Shown: piece after piece, positions 1-7,923 of the stretch
Layout of the letters: the number at the start of each line of letters is the position of its first letter
How positions within the stretch are numbered: position 1 is the stretch's first letter
Assembly: GCA_903952805.1 (NCBI GenBank)
Contig: CAJBHN010001153.1
Coordinates: 1-9,474 of the forward strand
Reading direction: 5' to 3'
Length of the DNA stretch: 9,474 nt
From: an uncultured Myxococcales bacterium
GTDB lineage: Bacteria > Myxococcota > UBA727 > VGSZ01
Program-made: the position numbers and the translations under genes
Notes under the pieces: generated by a model
Told to the model about the DNA's origin: nothing
Seen by the model: the letters and a program-made list of their open reading frames with translations, nothing else
Databases searched by the model: none

Positions 1-183
1 CTGGCGTCGGCCCAACTCGACATCCAGGTATCGCCGCCGGGCGTGGACCTGTTGTCGATCGCCTGGATGCATTGGGAGCTGTTTTGCTGCGCTCCCGTCG
101 TCACTCGCGATTGGGCCCGTGAGGCCCGCGCCGACGAAGACGAAAATGCCCGCGTTTTTGGCCGCGGCCGCTCTGGCACGTGA
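1..183 (+). CDS. C-terminal tail of an upstream gene (5' truncated by window edge)
   Basis: Frame 1 is open from the first base to a TGA at 181-183, giving 60 residues with mostly G/C third positions. The tail has a tryptophan- and cysteine-containing stretch (SIAWMHWELFCC) followed by a charged end (ADEDENARVFGRGR). I do not recognise the family and no domain can be named from the tail alone. The cyclase frame (frame 2) is also open across this stretch, but its codons there have poor third-position bias, and its translation is arginine- and serine-rich and low in quality. I therefore take frame 1 as the coding frame. If correct, this gene ends about 70 bases before the preferred cyclase start, so the two could be co-transcribed. 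The reading is moderately uncertain because only 61 codons are visible. Confidence 0.45.
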   Translation: MASAQLDIQVSPPGVDLLSIAWMHWELFCCAPVVTRDWAREARADEDENARVFGRGRSGT

Positions 184-253
184 AGCTGCCCAGGCGTCAC
201 CCGCTGGGTGTCCAGGTTTGGCTGCGGGGCCGCTGTCGTGGGACCGTTGCTGC

Positions 254-1651
254 ATGACGCCGATGCCATCCTCGGCCCCCGTCCGTCGCGCCGCGTCGGC
301 GGAGCGCTTCGCCCACAAGGCGATGACGATCGTCAACGCTGTGCTGTTGGCGAATGCCGAGCGCAACGAGCGTTCGTTGGCGCTGGCGCGACTCGTCATG
401 TGCCTGGCGTATTCGGTTCGTCTGGTGGTGCTGTATTCCGACGACCTCGCTGACGGCCAGGTCAAGGACTGGTTTGACCTGATCATCATGGTGGGCGCCT
501 CGACGCTGTCGGTGGCCCACCTGGCTCGTCCTGGCGATCGTGCCCCCTGGGACAGGGTGCCGTTTCGCTGGCGACAATCGACGTTCGTCGTCGTCGACCT
601 GGTGCTGTTTGGCATGGCGATTTTTCCGGCCATCGTGCAGCCCGAGCCCGGCTACGACGGCATCTTGAGGACGCCATATGTCGGGGTGGGAACCCTGGTC
701 GCCGTCGGCGGCGGCATGCGCTTGCGGCCCCGCCTGGCCCTGTTGAGCTCTGGTGGCGTCATGGCGTTGTTTTTGTTGGCTTGCGTCCTCGACGTGACCC
801 GCAATCCCGCCATCGTTGCCTGGGGCGTGCCGGAATTTGCCTTCGACGTGCTTGAACTCAGCGGCGCGGCCTTGTTGGGCGTGCTGGTGGCCACGCGGAC
901 GTTGTCGTTGGCCACCGAATCCGCCGCGCGGGCCATCGACGCCGAGAGGGCCCGGGAACGCTTCGGAGCCTATGTCGGCCACGAAGTCGCCGCAGAAGCG
1001 CTGCGCGTCGACGAAATCGTGTTGGGTGGCGTGCGGCAGCCGGTGGCGGTGCTCTTTTCCGACCTGCGCGGGTTCACCAGCTACGCCGAGCAGCTCAGCC
1101 CCGAGGTCCTGGTCACCCAGCTCAACGCCTATTTGGAAGAAATGGTGGCCGTCATCACAAGCCACGGCGGTGTCGTCGACAAATATATCGGTGACGGCAT
1201 CATGGCGGTTTTTGGCGCTCCCAGGGTGCGCCCCGACGATGCCGTCCGGGCGCTCCGCTGCGCGGAGGCGCTGACGACGGCGCTGACGGCGCATAACCGA
1301 CGGCGAACCACGATGTCGCTGCCGCCGCTGCGCATGGGTGTGGGCGTCCACTACGGCACCGTGGTCGCTGGCAACATCGGCACGGTCGAGCATGCGCAGT
1401 ACACCGTCATCGGCGACGTCGTGAATCTGGCCTCCAGGCTGGAGAACGCCACCAAAGACCTGCAGGTGACGGTGCTCGTCAGCCAGGCTGCCAGGGACGC
1501 TGCCGGACCAGGGGCGCCGGCGTTGGTGGCGCTGGGCTCGCTGGCGGTGCGTGGTCGAGCTGAATCTGTCGACATCTACGCGCTGGCGAGCGAGCATGAG
1601 CGCCTGTCGTTGGCGGCGCGCGCTGCGGACAGCCCGGCCGATGACGGCTGA
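254..1651 (+). CDS. Membrane-anchored class III (IIIb-type) adenylate cyclase
   Basis: The product should convert ATP to cyclic AMP at the inner membrane. I chose the ATG at 254 (465 aa). The open frame extends to a GTG at 119, but that extension overlaps the preceding gene tail and has poor codon bias; the ATG at 323 is another possible start. Numbered from 254, residues 40-215 hold about six hydrophobic segments separated by short loops, a membrane sensor module I cannot name. A short linker (about 225-255) leads to the catalytic domain at 262-450. The metal aspartates are D270 (FSDLRGFT) and D314 (KYIGDG), the purine-selecting lysine is K310, and the transition-state residues are N391 and R395 (VNLASR). 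The second base-selecting position, Asp in class IIIa, is Thr384 (QYTVIGD), as in class IIIb, the group that includes bicarbonate-responsive enzymes. All catalytic residues are present, so it should be active as a homodimer. The ABC-F gene starts 43 bases downstream. Confidence 0.9.
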   Translation: MTPMPSSAPVRRAASAERFAHKAMTIVNAVLLANAERNERSLALARLVMCLAYSVRLVVLYSDDLADGQVKDWFDLIIMVGASTLSVAHLARPGDRAPWDRVPFRWRQSTFVVVDLVLFGMAIFPAIVQPEPGYDGILRTPYVGVGTLVAVGGGMRLRPRLALLSSGGVMALFLLACVLDVTRNPAIVAWGVPEFAFDVLELSGAALLGVLVATRTLSLATESAARAIDAERARERFGAYVGHEVAAEALRVDEIVLGGVRQPVAVLFSDLRGFTSYAEQLSPEVLVTQLNAYLEEMVAVITSHGGVVDKYIGDGIMAVFGAPRVRPDDAVRALRCAEALTTALTAHNRRRTTMSLPPLRMGVGVHYGTVVAGNIGTVEHAQYTVIGDVVNLASRLENATKDLQVTVLVSQAARDAAGPGAPALVALGSLAVRGRAESVDIYALASEHERLSLAARAADSPADDG

Positions 1652-1694
1652 CATGCCCCGTTTACGTCGCCGCTTCACGCCGTAGAGTTTTTCG

Positions 1695-3616
<1,922 letters not shown>

Positions 3617-3620
<4 letters not shown>

Positions 3621-3952
3621 GTGTCGCCAGCGACGTGCGCAGCATCGCCGACGCCATCGCCGTCTCGGCCCACAGTGCGCAGCGTCGTCGTCACGGTGCT
3701 CCGTACATCGATCATCCCCGCGCGGTGTGCGCCATTGCCGACGACATCGCGACGGCGGTGGGCCTGCCCTTTGGCGAGGACGACGCCGCCGTAGCGCTAA
3801 TGCACGATGTGCTGGAAGACTCGCCGCATCACACCTTGGCCGACCTGAGCGCGGCCTGCGGTGTCGACGTCGCCAACCGGGTGCAGCTGTTGACCAAGGT
3901 GGGCAAAGGCCACGACGTCACCGTCGCCTACTACGAGGCCTTGATGGGGGGC
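3617..3952 (+). CDS. RelA/SpoT (MESH1)-type HD hydrolase domain, part upstream of a frame change
   Basis: The ATG lies inside the ABC-F stop (ATGA), with a G-rich stretch about nine bases upstream. Residues 20-35 (RRRHGAPYIDHP) and 60-69 (LMHDVLEDS) match the Mn-dependent HD domain of Rel/SpoT and the small alarmone hydrolase MESH1. These enzymes remove the 3'-pyrophosphate of (p)ppGpp or act on related nucleotides. Metal ligands visible here are H33, H63 and D64, with catalytic-type E67 and D68. The fourth ligand, Asp in IADRLHN, lies in a different frame just downstream (from 3969). The frame changes at or near the G run 3946-3951: reading five G there would join ALM to GASSSTRLIKIADRLHNL and complete the domain without a break. 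Read literally, the frame continues to 4864 as low-quality Arg/Pro-rich sequence, so translation past about 3952 is not meaningful. No (p)ppGpp synthetase or regulatory domain is present. The corrected full gene would span 3617-4901 (427 aa). Confidence 0.78.
3946..3951 (+). other. G6 run where the HD-ThiE reading frame changes
   Basis: Upstream of this run the conserved HD protein is read in frame 2; downstream the conserved IADRLHN motif and all of ThiE are in frame 3. One G fewer gives an uninterrupted 427-aa protein across a good alignment. It may be an assembly or sequencing error in the homopolymer, a real frameshift mutation, or a +1 slippage site. The sequence alone cannot separate these. 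Confidence 0.8.
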
Positions 3953-3968
3953 GTCGTCGTCGACGCGC

Positions 3969-4901
3969 TTGATCAAGATCGCCGACCGGCTGCACAACCT
4001 GAGCGAGCTGCACAAGGCCCACAGCGACACCAAGCTGCGCGAGTACGTCGACGAGACCCTGGCCTTTGTGCGCCCCCTGGCCGACGGCTTCGACGCGGCC
4101 CCACGGGCGGGGCTGCGGGCGGCCGTCGACCACGCCATCGACAACGCCCTCCGCAACGGCGCGGCGGCCAGCGCGGGTGCGGTCCCGACCACGACCAACC
4201 AGCGGGGCCTCTACGCCATCGTGCACCCCCGCGGGGGCGCGGCGACGACGTTGTCGCGGCTGTCGGCGATGCTGCGGGGCGGCGCGACCCGGGTGCAGCT
4301 GCGGGTCAAGCCGGCCGACGGCCTGACGGACCAGGCCTGGCTGGCACTGCTCATCGACGTCGCCACCCTCGCGGGTCGCCATGGCGCCGACGTCGTCGTC
4401 AACGACCGCGCCGACCTCGCCTTTGCCGCCCGACTCCTGGGCCATCCCGTCGGCGTCCACGTCGGCGACGGCGACCTGCCACCGCGCTTCGCCCGCGCGA
4501 TGTTGGGCACCGAAGCGTTATTGGGCACCTCGACGCACAGCGTCGCCCAACTGCGAGCGATGGTCGCCGAGGGCAGCGCCGGCCATGTGGCGCTGGGTCC
4601 CGTCTGGGCCTCACCGACCAAACAGGGTCATGCCGACGTCGTGGGTCCCGAGGCGCTGCGCGAGGCCTGCCGCGACGCCTCCCTGCCGGTGGTGGCCATT
4701 GGCGGCATCACGACGACAGAGCGGGCCGCCATCGCCGCCCGTGCTGGGGCGGCCTGGATTGCGGTGGTGTCAGCCCTCGACGGCGACGCCGACGACGCCG
4801 TCCATTTGGTGGCCCGTCGCTTTGCCCTGTCCATCGCCGCCGCCCACGGTGCCAGCGCTGTTGATGCGGTGGGGCCTGAACGTGGCCTGAGCGTGGCCTG
4901 A
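3969..4901 (+). CDS. thiE: End of HD domain fused to thiamine-phosphate synthase (ThiE) domain
   Basis: ThiE joins HMP pyrophosphate and thiazole phosphate to make thiamine phosphate in the cytoplasm. This frame begins with the last HD motif (IKIADRLHNLSELHKA) and a helical tail, then a short Ala/Thr linker, then a ThiE barrel. Numbered in the frame-corrected 427-aa protein, the ThiE part covers about 197-407. It has QLRVK (Q227, R229, K231), VVNDRAD (Mg ligand D263), GVHVGDGDLP (D286), STHS at 305-308, GPVWASPTK ending at K335, and phosphate-binding IGGI at 361-364. All key ThiE residues are present, which favours a synthase over the TenI tautomerase. There is no in-frame ATG or Shine-Dalgarno between the HD and ThiE parts, so the ThiE domain seems to be made only as a fusion. 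The listed TTG start merely marks where this frame opens after the shift; the native start is probably 3617. No TPP riboswitch or other thi gene is visible nearby. Confidence 0.88.
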   Translation: MIKIADRLHNLSELHKAHSDTKLREYVDETLAFVRPLADGFDAAPRAGLRAAVDHAIDNALRNGAAASAGAVPTTTNQRGLYAIVHPRGGAATTLSRLSAMLRGGATRVQLRVKPADGLTDQAWLALLIDVATLAGRHGADVVVNDRADLAFAARLLGHPVGVHVGDGDLPPRFARAMLGTEALLGTSTHSVAQLRAMVAEGSAGHVALGPVWASPTKQGHADVVGPEALREACRDASLPVVAIGGITTTERAAIAARAGAAWIAVVSALDGDADDAVHLVARRFALSIAAAHGASAVDAVGPERGLSVA

Positions 4902-4905
4902 GCGG
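4875..4905 (+). repeat. 11-bp tandem repeat carrying the ThiE stop codon
   Basis: There are two units of CCTGARCGTGG (4875-4885 and 4886-4896; one A/G difference) and a third partial unit CCTGAGCGG. Each unit contains a TGA, and because 11 is not a multiple of three, the three TGAs (4877, 4888, 4899) fall in three different frames. The last one is the ThiE stop. Confidence 0.85.
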
Positions 4906-4949
4906 CGTTCACCGCCGTGGTCGTCGTGGCATCGTCAGCTGGCGCCAGC
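4903..4949. other. Convergent intergenic gap with a small hairpin and a 12-bp palindrome
   Basis: The gap between the ThiE stop and the end of the minus-strand lipoprotein gene (4902-4982) holds a 5-bp stem (CGGCG/CGCCG, loop TTCAC, 4903-4917) and a perfect palindrome GCTGGCGCCAGC at 4938-4949. Neither is followed by a T run on either strand, so I do not call an intrinsic terminator. In DNA this GC-rich, such short symmetries may be chance. Confidence 0.35.
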
Positions 4950-4982
4950 AGGCCATGCATCGCCTTCACCTCAGCCGACGAG

Positions 4983-5366
4983 CTAACGCCCCACGCACGC
5001 CGTCGGTGAGCAGCCCAGACGCTCCGTGACGGGGTCGGCGGCACACACCGCATCGCTGCCGCAATCGTCGTCGACGTTGCACGGCTTGCTGCAGCAATGG
5101 ACCCGGGTGTTGTCGGCGAAGTCGGGGATGCAGATGCCGGCTTCACCCGCGAGCAGATTGAAGACGTCGCACTGACCGCCCCCTTTGGTGCAGGGACGGC
5201 CGACGCCGAGGTCGTTGCCACAGTTGCCCTCGAGGCATTGATCAGACGGCGGTGGCGTGTCGGCGGGGCAGACCACGTCGTCGTCGTTGTTGACGGCGTT
5301 GTCCGTCGACGGCGACCCACAGGCGGCAAGCCATGACAGCAACACGAGCGACACGATGGTGGGCAT
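4983..5366 (-). CDS. Small cysteine-rich lipoprotein of unknown function
   Basis: It encodes 127 aa. The N-terminus is a lipoprotein signal: a short hydrophobic run (IVSLVLLSWLAAC) with lipobox LAAC and lipidated Cys16. The mature part begins with an acidic, low-complexity linker (residues 17-32) and has 13 further cysteines (33, 44, 49, 59, 66, 79, 91, 92, 96, 102, 108, 119, 124). It includes a CCSKPCNVDDDCGSDAVC module typical of small disulfide-rich extracytoplasmic proteins of myxobacteria-like genomes. No enzymatic motif is seen; I expect a periplasmic or outer-membrane-anchored protein with several disulfides. ATG 5366 is the first start after an in-frame stop upstream, and there is no clear Shine-Dalgarno. 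It lies 62 bases downstream of the aminopeptidase gene on the same strand and could be co-transcribed with it. The codon bias is modest, so a spurious ORF is possible, but the signal peptide and cysteine spacing argue for a real gene. Confidence 0.7.
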   Translation of the reverse strand: MPTIVSLVLLSWLAACGSPSTDNAVNNDDDVVCPADTPPPSDQCLEGNCGNDLGVGRPCTKGGGQCDVFNLLAGEAGICIPDFADNTRVHCCSKPCNVDDDCGSDAVCAADPVTERLGCSPTACVGR

Positions 5367-5370
5367 GCGG

Positions 5371-5391
5371 TGATCATGCCGGGCTGATCAT
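5371..5391. promoter_or_regulatory. Pair of TGATCAT repeats upstream of the cysteine-rich lipoprotein gene
   Basis: TGATCAT occurs at 5371-5377 and 5385-5391, 14 bp apart, each containing the palindrome TGATCA. They occupy roughly -5 to -25 relative to the minus-strand ATG at 5366, where a ribosome site or transcription start would lie. An operator role is inference only. Confidence 0.25.
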
Positions 5392-5428
5392 CGACGAGGC
5401 CACCCGAGACAGCGACGAGCGGGCACGC

Positions 5429-7195
5429 TCAGGCTGTCGGCGGCAGCGGCGTGCGGCCTTTGCGCTTGAACCACGACAGGAAGCGCTTCTCATGGTCGTT
5501 GAGCAGGGCCCGATCGATGAGGCGGTTGTCGAGCGGCGAAAAGGTCAGCGGCTTGACGCGCAAAAAGCGGCGGGGGACGCCGACTGGTGGCTCGACGGTG
5601 TCCTCGACGACGGTGCACAGGTTCTCGATGCGCACGCCGCCCCACTGCGGCAGATACACGCCGGGCTCGATCGAAAAGACCTGGCCGGGCTCGACGGTGC
5701 CGCGGGCGCCCATGCGGATCGACGGCGGCGATTCATGGACATTGACGCCGACGCCGTGGCCGGTGCCGTGGCCGTAGTCGAGGCCGTGGCGCCACAGGGG
5801 ATCGCGCACCAGGGCGTCGATCTGCTCGCCAGTGACGCCGACGGGCACCCGGGCGCTCATGCCCGCGATGGCCGCCTTGAGCACGAGGGTGTAGAGGCGC
5901 TTTTGCTCCCTGGAGGCCTTCGTCGTCGACGGACCGGCCAGGAAGGTGCGCGTGAGGTCGGTGGCGTAGCCGCCCTCGTAGTAGGCGCCGGTGTCGAGCA
6001 GAAAGAGCTCACCGGGCACGATGCGGCGCTTTTCGTCTGGGGTCGAGTAGTGAATGACGGCGCCGTTTTTGCCGGCCGCCGAGATGACCTTGAACGACAA
6101 GCCAAAGGCACCGCTGGCGCGGAAGCGGGCCTCGGTCTCTCTGGCGACGTCGGCCTCGGTGACCGGATGGTTCTTCTTCAGCTCCCGCGCCAACCAGCGC
6201 TGGACCTCGTCGACGACCGCGTCGGCGCGGGCGAAGGCCGCCTGCATATGACCGAGTTCGGCGGCGGTCTTTTTGGTGCGCAGCACGGCGTAGGGGCTTG
6301 GGACCTCGACCAGGATGGCGCCCTTGTCGATGAGGGCCTGAGCGGTCGCGTGGGGCGTGGTGACGGGGTCGACGCCGAGACGGGTGCCCGACGCCAGGCT
6401 GGCGGCGATGTCGGCGACGACGTCGATACCGGCTTCGATGGCGTGGTCGCCAGCGACGGTGCCGTCCAACGCAAGGCGCAGCGAGGTGGCGGTGACGAGG
6501 CCACGACCACGGAAGGTGGCCTGATAGGGGAACTGATCACCGCGCAGGTTCGCGATCCACGCCAGCTCGTCGAGCGCGCAGACGACGAGGCCGTCGAGTT
6601 GGTGGGCCTTCAACAGGTCGCCCCCCAGGGCCACCCGCTGCTGCACCGTGCGGCCCGACAGGGCGGCGTCGATGGCCCAGATGCGGCCGTCCATGGCGGG
6701 GGCGGGGTCGGTGGCGTGACGGACCTCGTCGACGGGGCTCGCAGCCAGCGGCACCAGCGACCAGCCATCGGCCCTGGCGCGCTCGCCGCACAGACGCATC
6801 AGCGACAGGCTCACCCTCTCGCTCTCGATGCCGACCTTCTGGCCCGACGCGATATCCTTGAGCAGCCCGAGCCAACCAACCTCGATACCGGTCAGCGACG
6901 TCGTCACCGTCGACGACGGCACTTCCTGACTGGCCTGCAGCGTGTAGCGACCATCGACGACCAGGTGCAGCACCGACGGGGTGATGACGGCGTCGCCCAT
7001 CGACCCCGTGAAGCCCGTCAGCCAACGACGGGTCGACACCGCGTCGGGCACGTACTCATTCAAGAAGGCATCGGTGGCACGGACGACGAGGACGTCGACG
7101 CCGACCTCGACCATGCGAACTCGCACCTGGGCGAGACGGGTGCTCAGGGTGTCCGTCGGAGGGGCCGTTTTAGAGGGGGTGCGCGCGTCAGCCAT
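5429..7195 (-). CDS. Xaa-Pro aminopeptidase (aminopeptidase P, M24B, three-domain type)
   Basis: This cytoplasmic metallopeptidase removes an N-terminal residue preceding proline. I use ATG 7195 (588 aa); the frame is open to 7294, but the added residues are Arg/Pro-rich and the 7195 start has a weak AGAG upstream. Two creatinase-like N-terminal domains come first: about 15-155 with RRWLTGFTGS and VDGRYTLQA, then about 165-305 with ALDELAWIANLRG. The M24 catalytic domain follows (about 310-525), then a C-terminal M24 tail (about 530-588). The two-metal ligands are D401 and D413 (LLDTGAYYEGGYATD), H480 (GHGTGHG), E510 (SIEPGVY) and E524 (GGVRIEN), with proton-shuttle-type H382 (VIHYS) and H487. 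The length and two-N-domain plan match the eukaryotic-cytosolic-like XPNPEP1 form (about 620 aa) rather than E. coli PepP (about 440 aa). There is no signal peptide. It is divergent from slyD across a 148-bp gap. Metal ligands are complete, so activity is expected. Confidence 0.95.
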   Translation of the reverse strand: MADARTPSKTAPPTDTLSTRLAQVRVRMVEVGVDVLVVRATDAFLNEYVPDAVSTRRWLTGFTGSMGDAVITPSVLHLVVDGRYTLQASQEVPSSTVTTSLTGIEVGWLGLLKDIASGQKVGIESERVSLSLMRLCGERARADGWSLVPLAASPVDEVRHATDPAPAMDGRIWAIDAALSGRTVQQRVALGGDLLKAHQLDGLVVCALDELAWIANLRGDQFPYQATFRGRGLVTATSLRLALDGTVAGDHAIEAGIDVVADIAASLASGTRLGVDPVTTPHATAQALIDKGAILVEVPSPYAVLRTKKTAAELGHMQAAFARADAVVDEVQRWLARELKKNHPVTEADVARETEARFRASGAFGLSFKVISAAGKNGAVIHYSTPDEKRRIVPGELFLLDTGAYYEGGYATDLTRTFLAGPSTTKASREQKRLYTLVLKAAIAGMSARVPVGVTGEQIDALVRDPLWRHGLDYGHGTGHGVGVNVHESPPSIRMGARGTVEPGQVFSIEPGVYLPQWGGVRIENLCTVVEDTVEPPVGVPRRFLRVKPLTFSPLDNRLIDRALLNDHEKRFLSWFKRKGRTPLPPTA

Positions 7196-7265
7196 GGGGC
7201 TCTGTAGCATCAGCGAGCGCCGTGGTGCCGGGGGACGACACCGGCAGGCGCCTGGTGTGCGCCGC

Positions 7266-7294
7266 TTGACGGCGGGGGCGGTACCCCCTAGCAC
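7266..7294 (+). promoter_or_regulatory. Possible sigma-70-type promoter for slyD
   Basis: TTGACG at 7266-7271 is followed after 17 bp by TAGCAC at 7289-7294. The -35 is good and the -10 is poor. The spacer contains a perfect GGGGG-CGGTA-CCCCC hairpin (7274-7288), which could be an operator or chance. The predicted start would give a leader of about 40 bases before the slyD ATG. Confidence 0.35.
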
Positions 7295-7333
7295 GTCGTC
7301 GCCGTGGGCTCATTCAGACGCCTGCAACCACGT

Positions 7334-7338
7334 GGGAG
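7334..7338 (+). promoter_or_regulatory. Ribosome binding site of slyD
   Basis: GGGAG lies five bases before ATG 7344. This is the clearest Shine-Dalgarno in the window. It fixes the slyD start well downstream of the open frame's first possible start at 6981. Confidence 0.8.
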
Positions 7339-7343
7339 ACGCC

Positions 7344-7826
7344 ATGCAGATTGGCAAGAACGCCGCTGTCGCCATCGAATATACGCTGACCATTGACGGC
7401 GGCTTTGTCGTCGACGCCTCCGAGAAGGGTCACCCCCTGTGGTACCTCCATGGCGGCAGCAACATCATCCCCGGGCTCGAAAAAGCGCTGACGGGTTTGA
7501 AGGTTGGCGACAAGAAGGACGTCGTCGTCATTCCCGAGGAAGGCTACGGCCCCTACCTGGATGACCGCGTTCACCAGGTGCCAAAGAACCGCTTCCCCAC
7601 CGGCACCTACAACCTCGGCGACCACGTCACGGCGACGTCGCCCGATGGCACCGAGATGGATGCCAAGATCACCGCGATGGACGGCAAGAACTACACCCTG
7701 GACTTCAACCACGAGTTGGCTGGCAAGACGCTGAACTTCGCCATCGTCGTCGCCGAAGTCCGCACGGCCACCAAGGATGAACTGCAGCACGGCCACGTCC
7801 ACGGCCCCGGCGGCCACCAGCACTGA
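7344..7826 (+). CDS. slyD: SlyD-type FKBP peptidyl-prolyl isomerase and chaperone
   Basis: This cytoplasmic prolyl cis-trans isomerase has an inserted chaperone (IF) domain; SlyD also handles nickel in hydrogenase maturation in some bacteria. It has 160 aa. The FKBP half starts with IEYTLTIDGG and LWYLHGGSNIIPGLEKAL (about 1-68). The IF insert spans about 70-122 (YGPYLDDRVHQVPKNRF, then LGDHVTATSPDG and YTLDFNH). The FKBP fold closes with LAGKTLNFAIVVAEVR. The C-terminus TKDELQHGHVHGPGGHQH mirrors the E. coli tail but is much shorter (E. coli is 196 aa), with five histidines and no cysteine, so metal binding may be reduced. The ATG 7344 start is supported by GGGAG at 7334 and by alignment to SlyD; the frame is open upstream, but that is the antisense of the peptidase gene. 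It is a single-gene transcription unit, with its own terminator 37 bases after the stop. Confidence 0.97.
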   Translation: MQIGKNAAVAIEYTLTIDGGFVVDASEKGHPLWYLHGGSNIIPGLEKALTGLKVGDKKDVVVIPEEGYGPYLDDRVHQVPKNRFPTGTYNLGDHVTATSPDGTEMDAKITAMDGKNYTLDFNHELAGKTLNFAIVVAEVRTATKDELQHGHVHGPGGHQH

Positions 7827-7862
7827 GCGCCAGTCGACGCGCCCGGCGAGGTGTGCGGGTCC

Positions 7863-7898
7863 CAGGAGGTTGGCTGATGGCCAACCTCCTGTTTTTTT
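7863..7898 (+). terminator. Strong intrinsic terminator after slyD
   Basis: A perfect 12-bp stem (7863-7874 pairs with 7880-7891; arm core AGGAGGTTGGC) with a 5-base loop TGATG is followed at once by seven T (7892-7898). The T run lies only on the + side, so it terminates slyD. It would not act as a classic terminator for the convergent minus-strand lipoprotein gene ending at 7924. Confidence 0.95.
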
Positions 7899-7923
7899 CA
7901 GGTCTTTGACGCGATGGGCGCCA

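Noticed and set aside
119..253. GTG 119 as the cyclase start
   Set aside because: The extra 45 residues overlap the preceding gene tail, show weak codon bias and have no ribosome site. ATG 254 better fits a membrane-module N-terminus.
197..1678. 493-codon minus-strand open frame opposite the cyclase
   Set aside because: It is a low-complexity His/Arg/Gln-rich product and a mirror of the cyclase codons. The cyclase has all its catalytic motifs on the + strand.
3960..4240. TPP riboswitch or separate ThiE start between the HD and ThiE domains
   Set aside because: The stretch is coding in frame 3 with the conserved IADRLHN motif. I see no THI-box sequence, ATG or Shine-Dalgarno before the ThiE domain.
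4628..5377. 249-codon minus-strand frame overlapping the cysteine-rich lipoprotein and the ThiE end
   Set aside because: It is Ala/Thr/Ser-rich without motifs, and it conflicts with the ThiE coding strand and with the lipoprotein frame that has a signal peptide.
5333..7207. 624-codon open frame on the + strand opposite the aminopeptidase gene
   Set aside because: Its translation is Arg/Gly/Asp/Ala-rich with no motif, while the minus strand encodes a complete M24 peptidase. It is the usual antisense open frame of GC-rich genes.
6981..7343. Long N-terminal extension of the slyD frame
   Set aside because: It overlaps the peptidase gene antisense and lacks homology. A Shine-Dalgarno and SlyD alignment both place the start at 7344.
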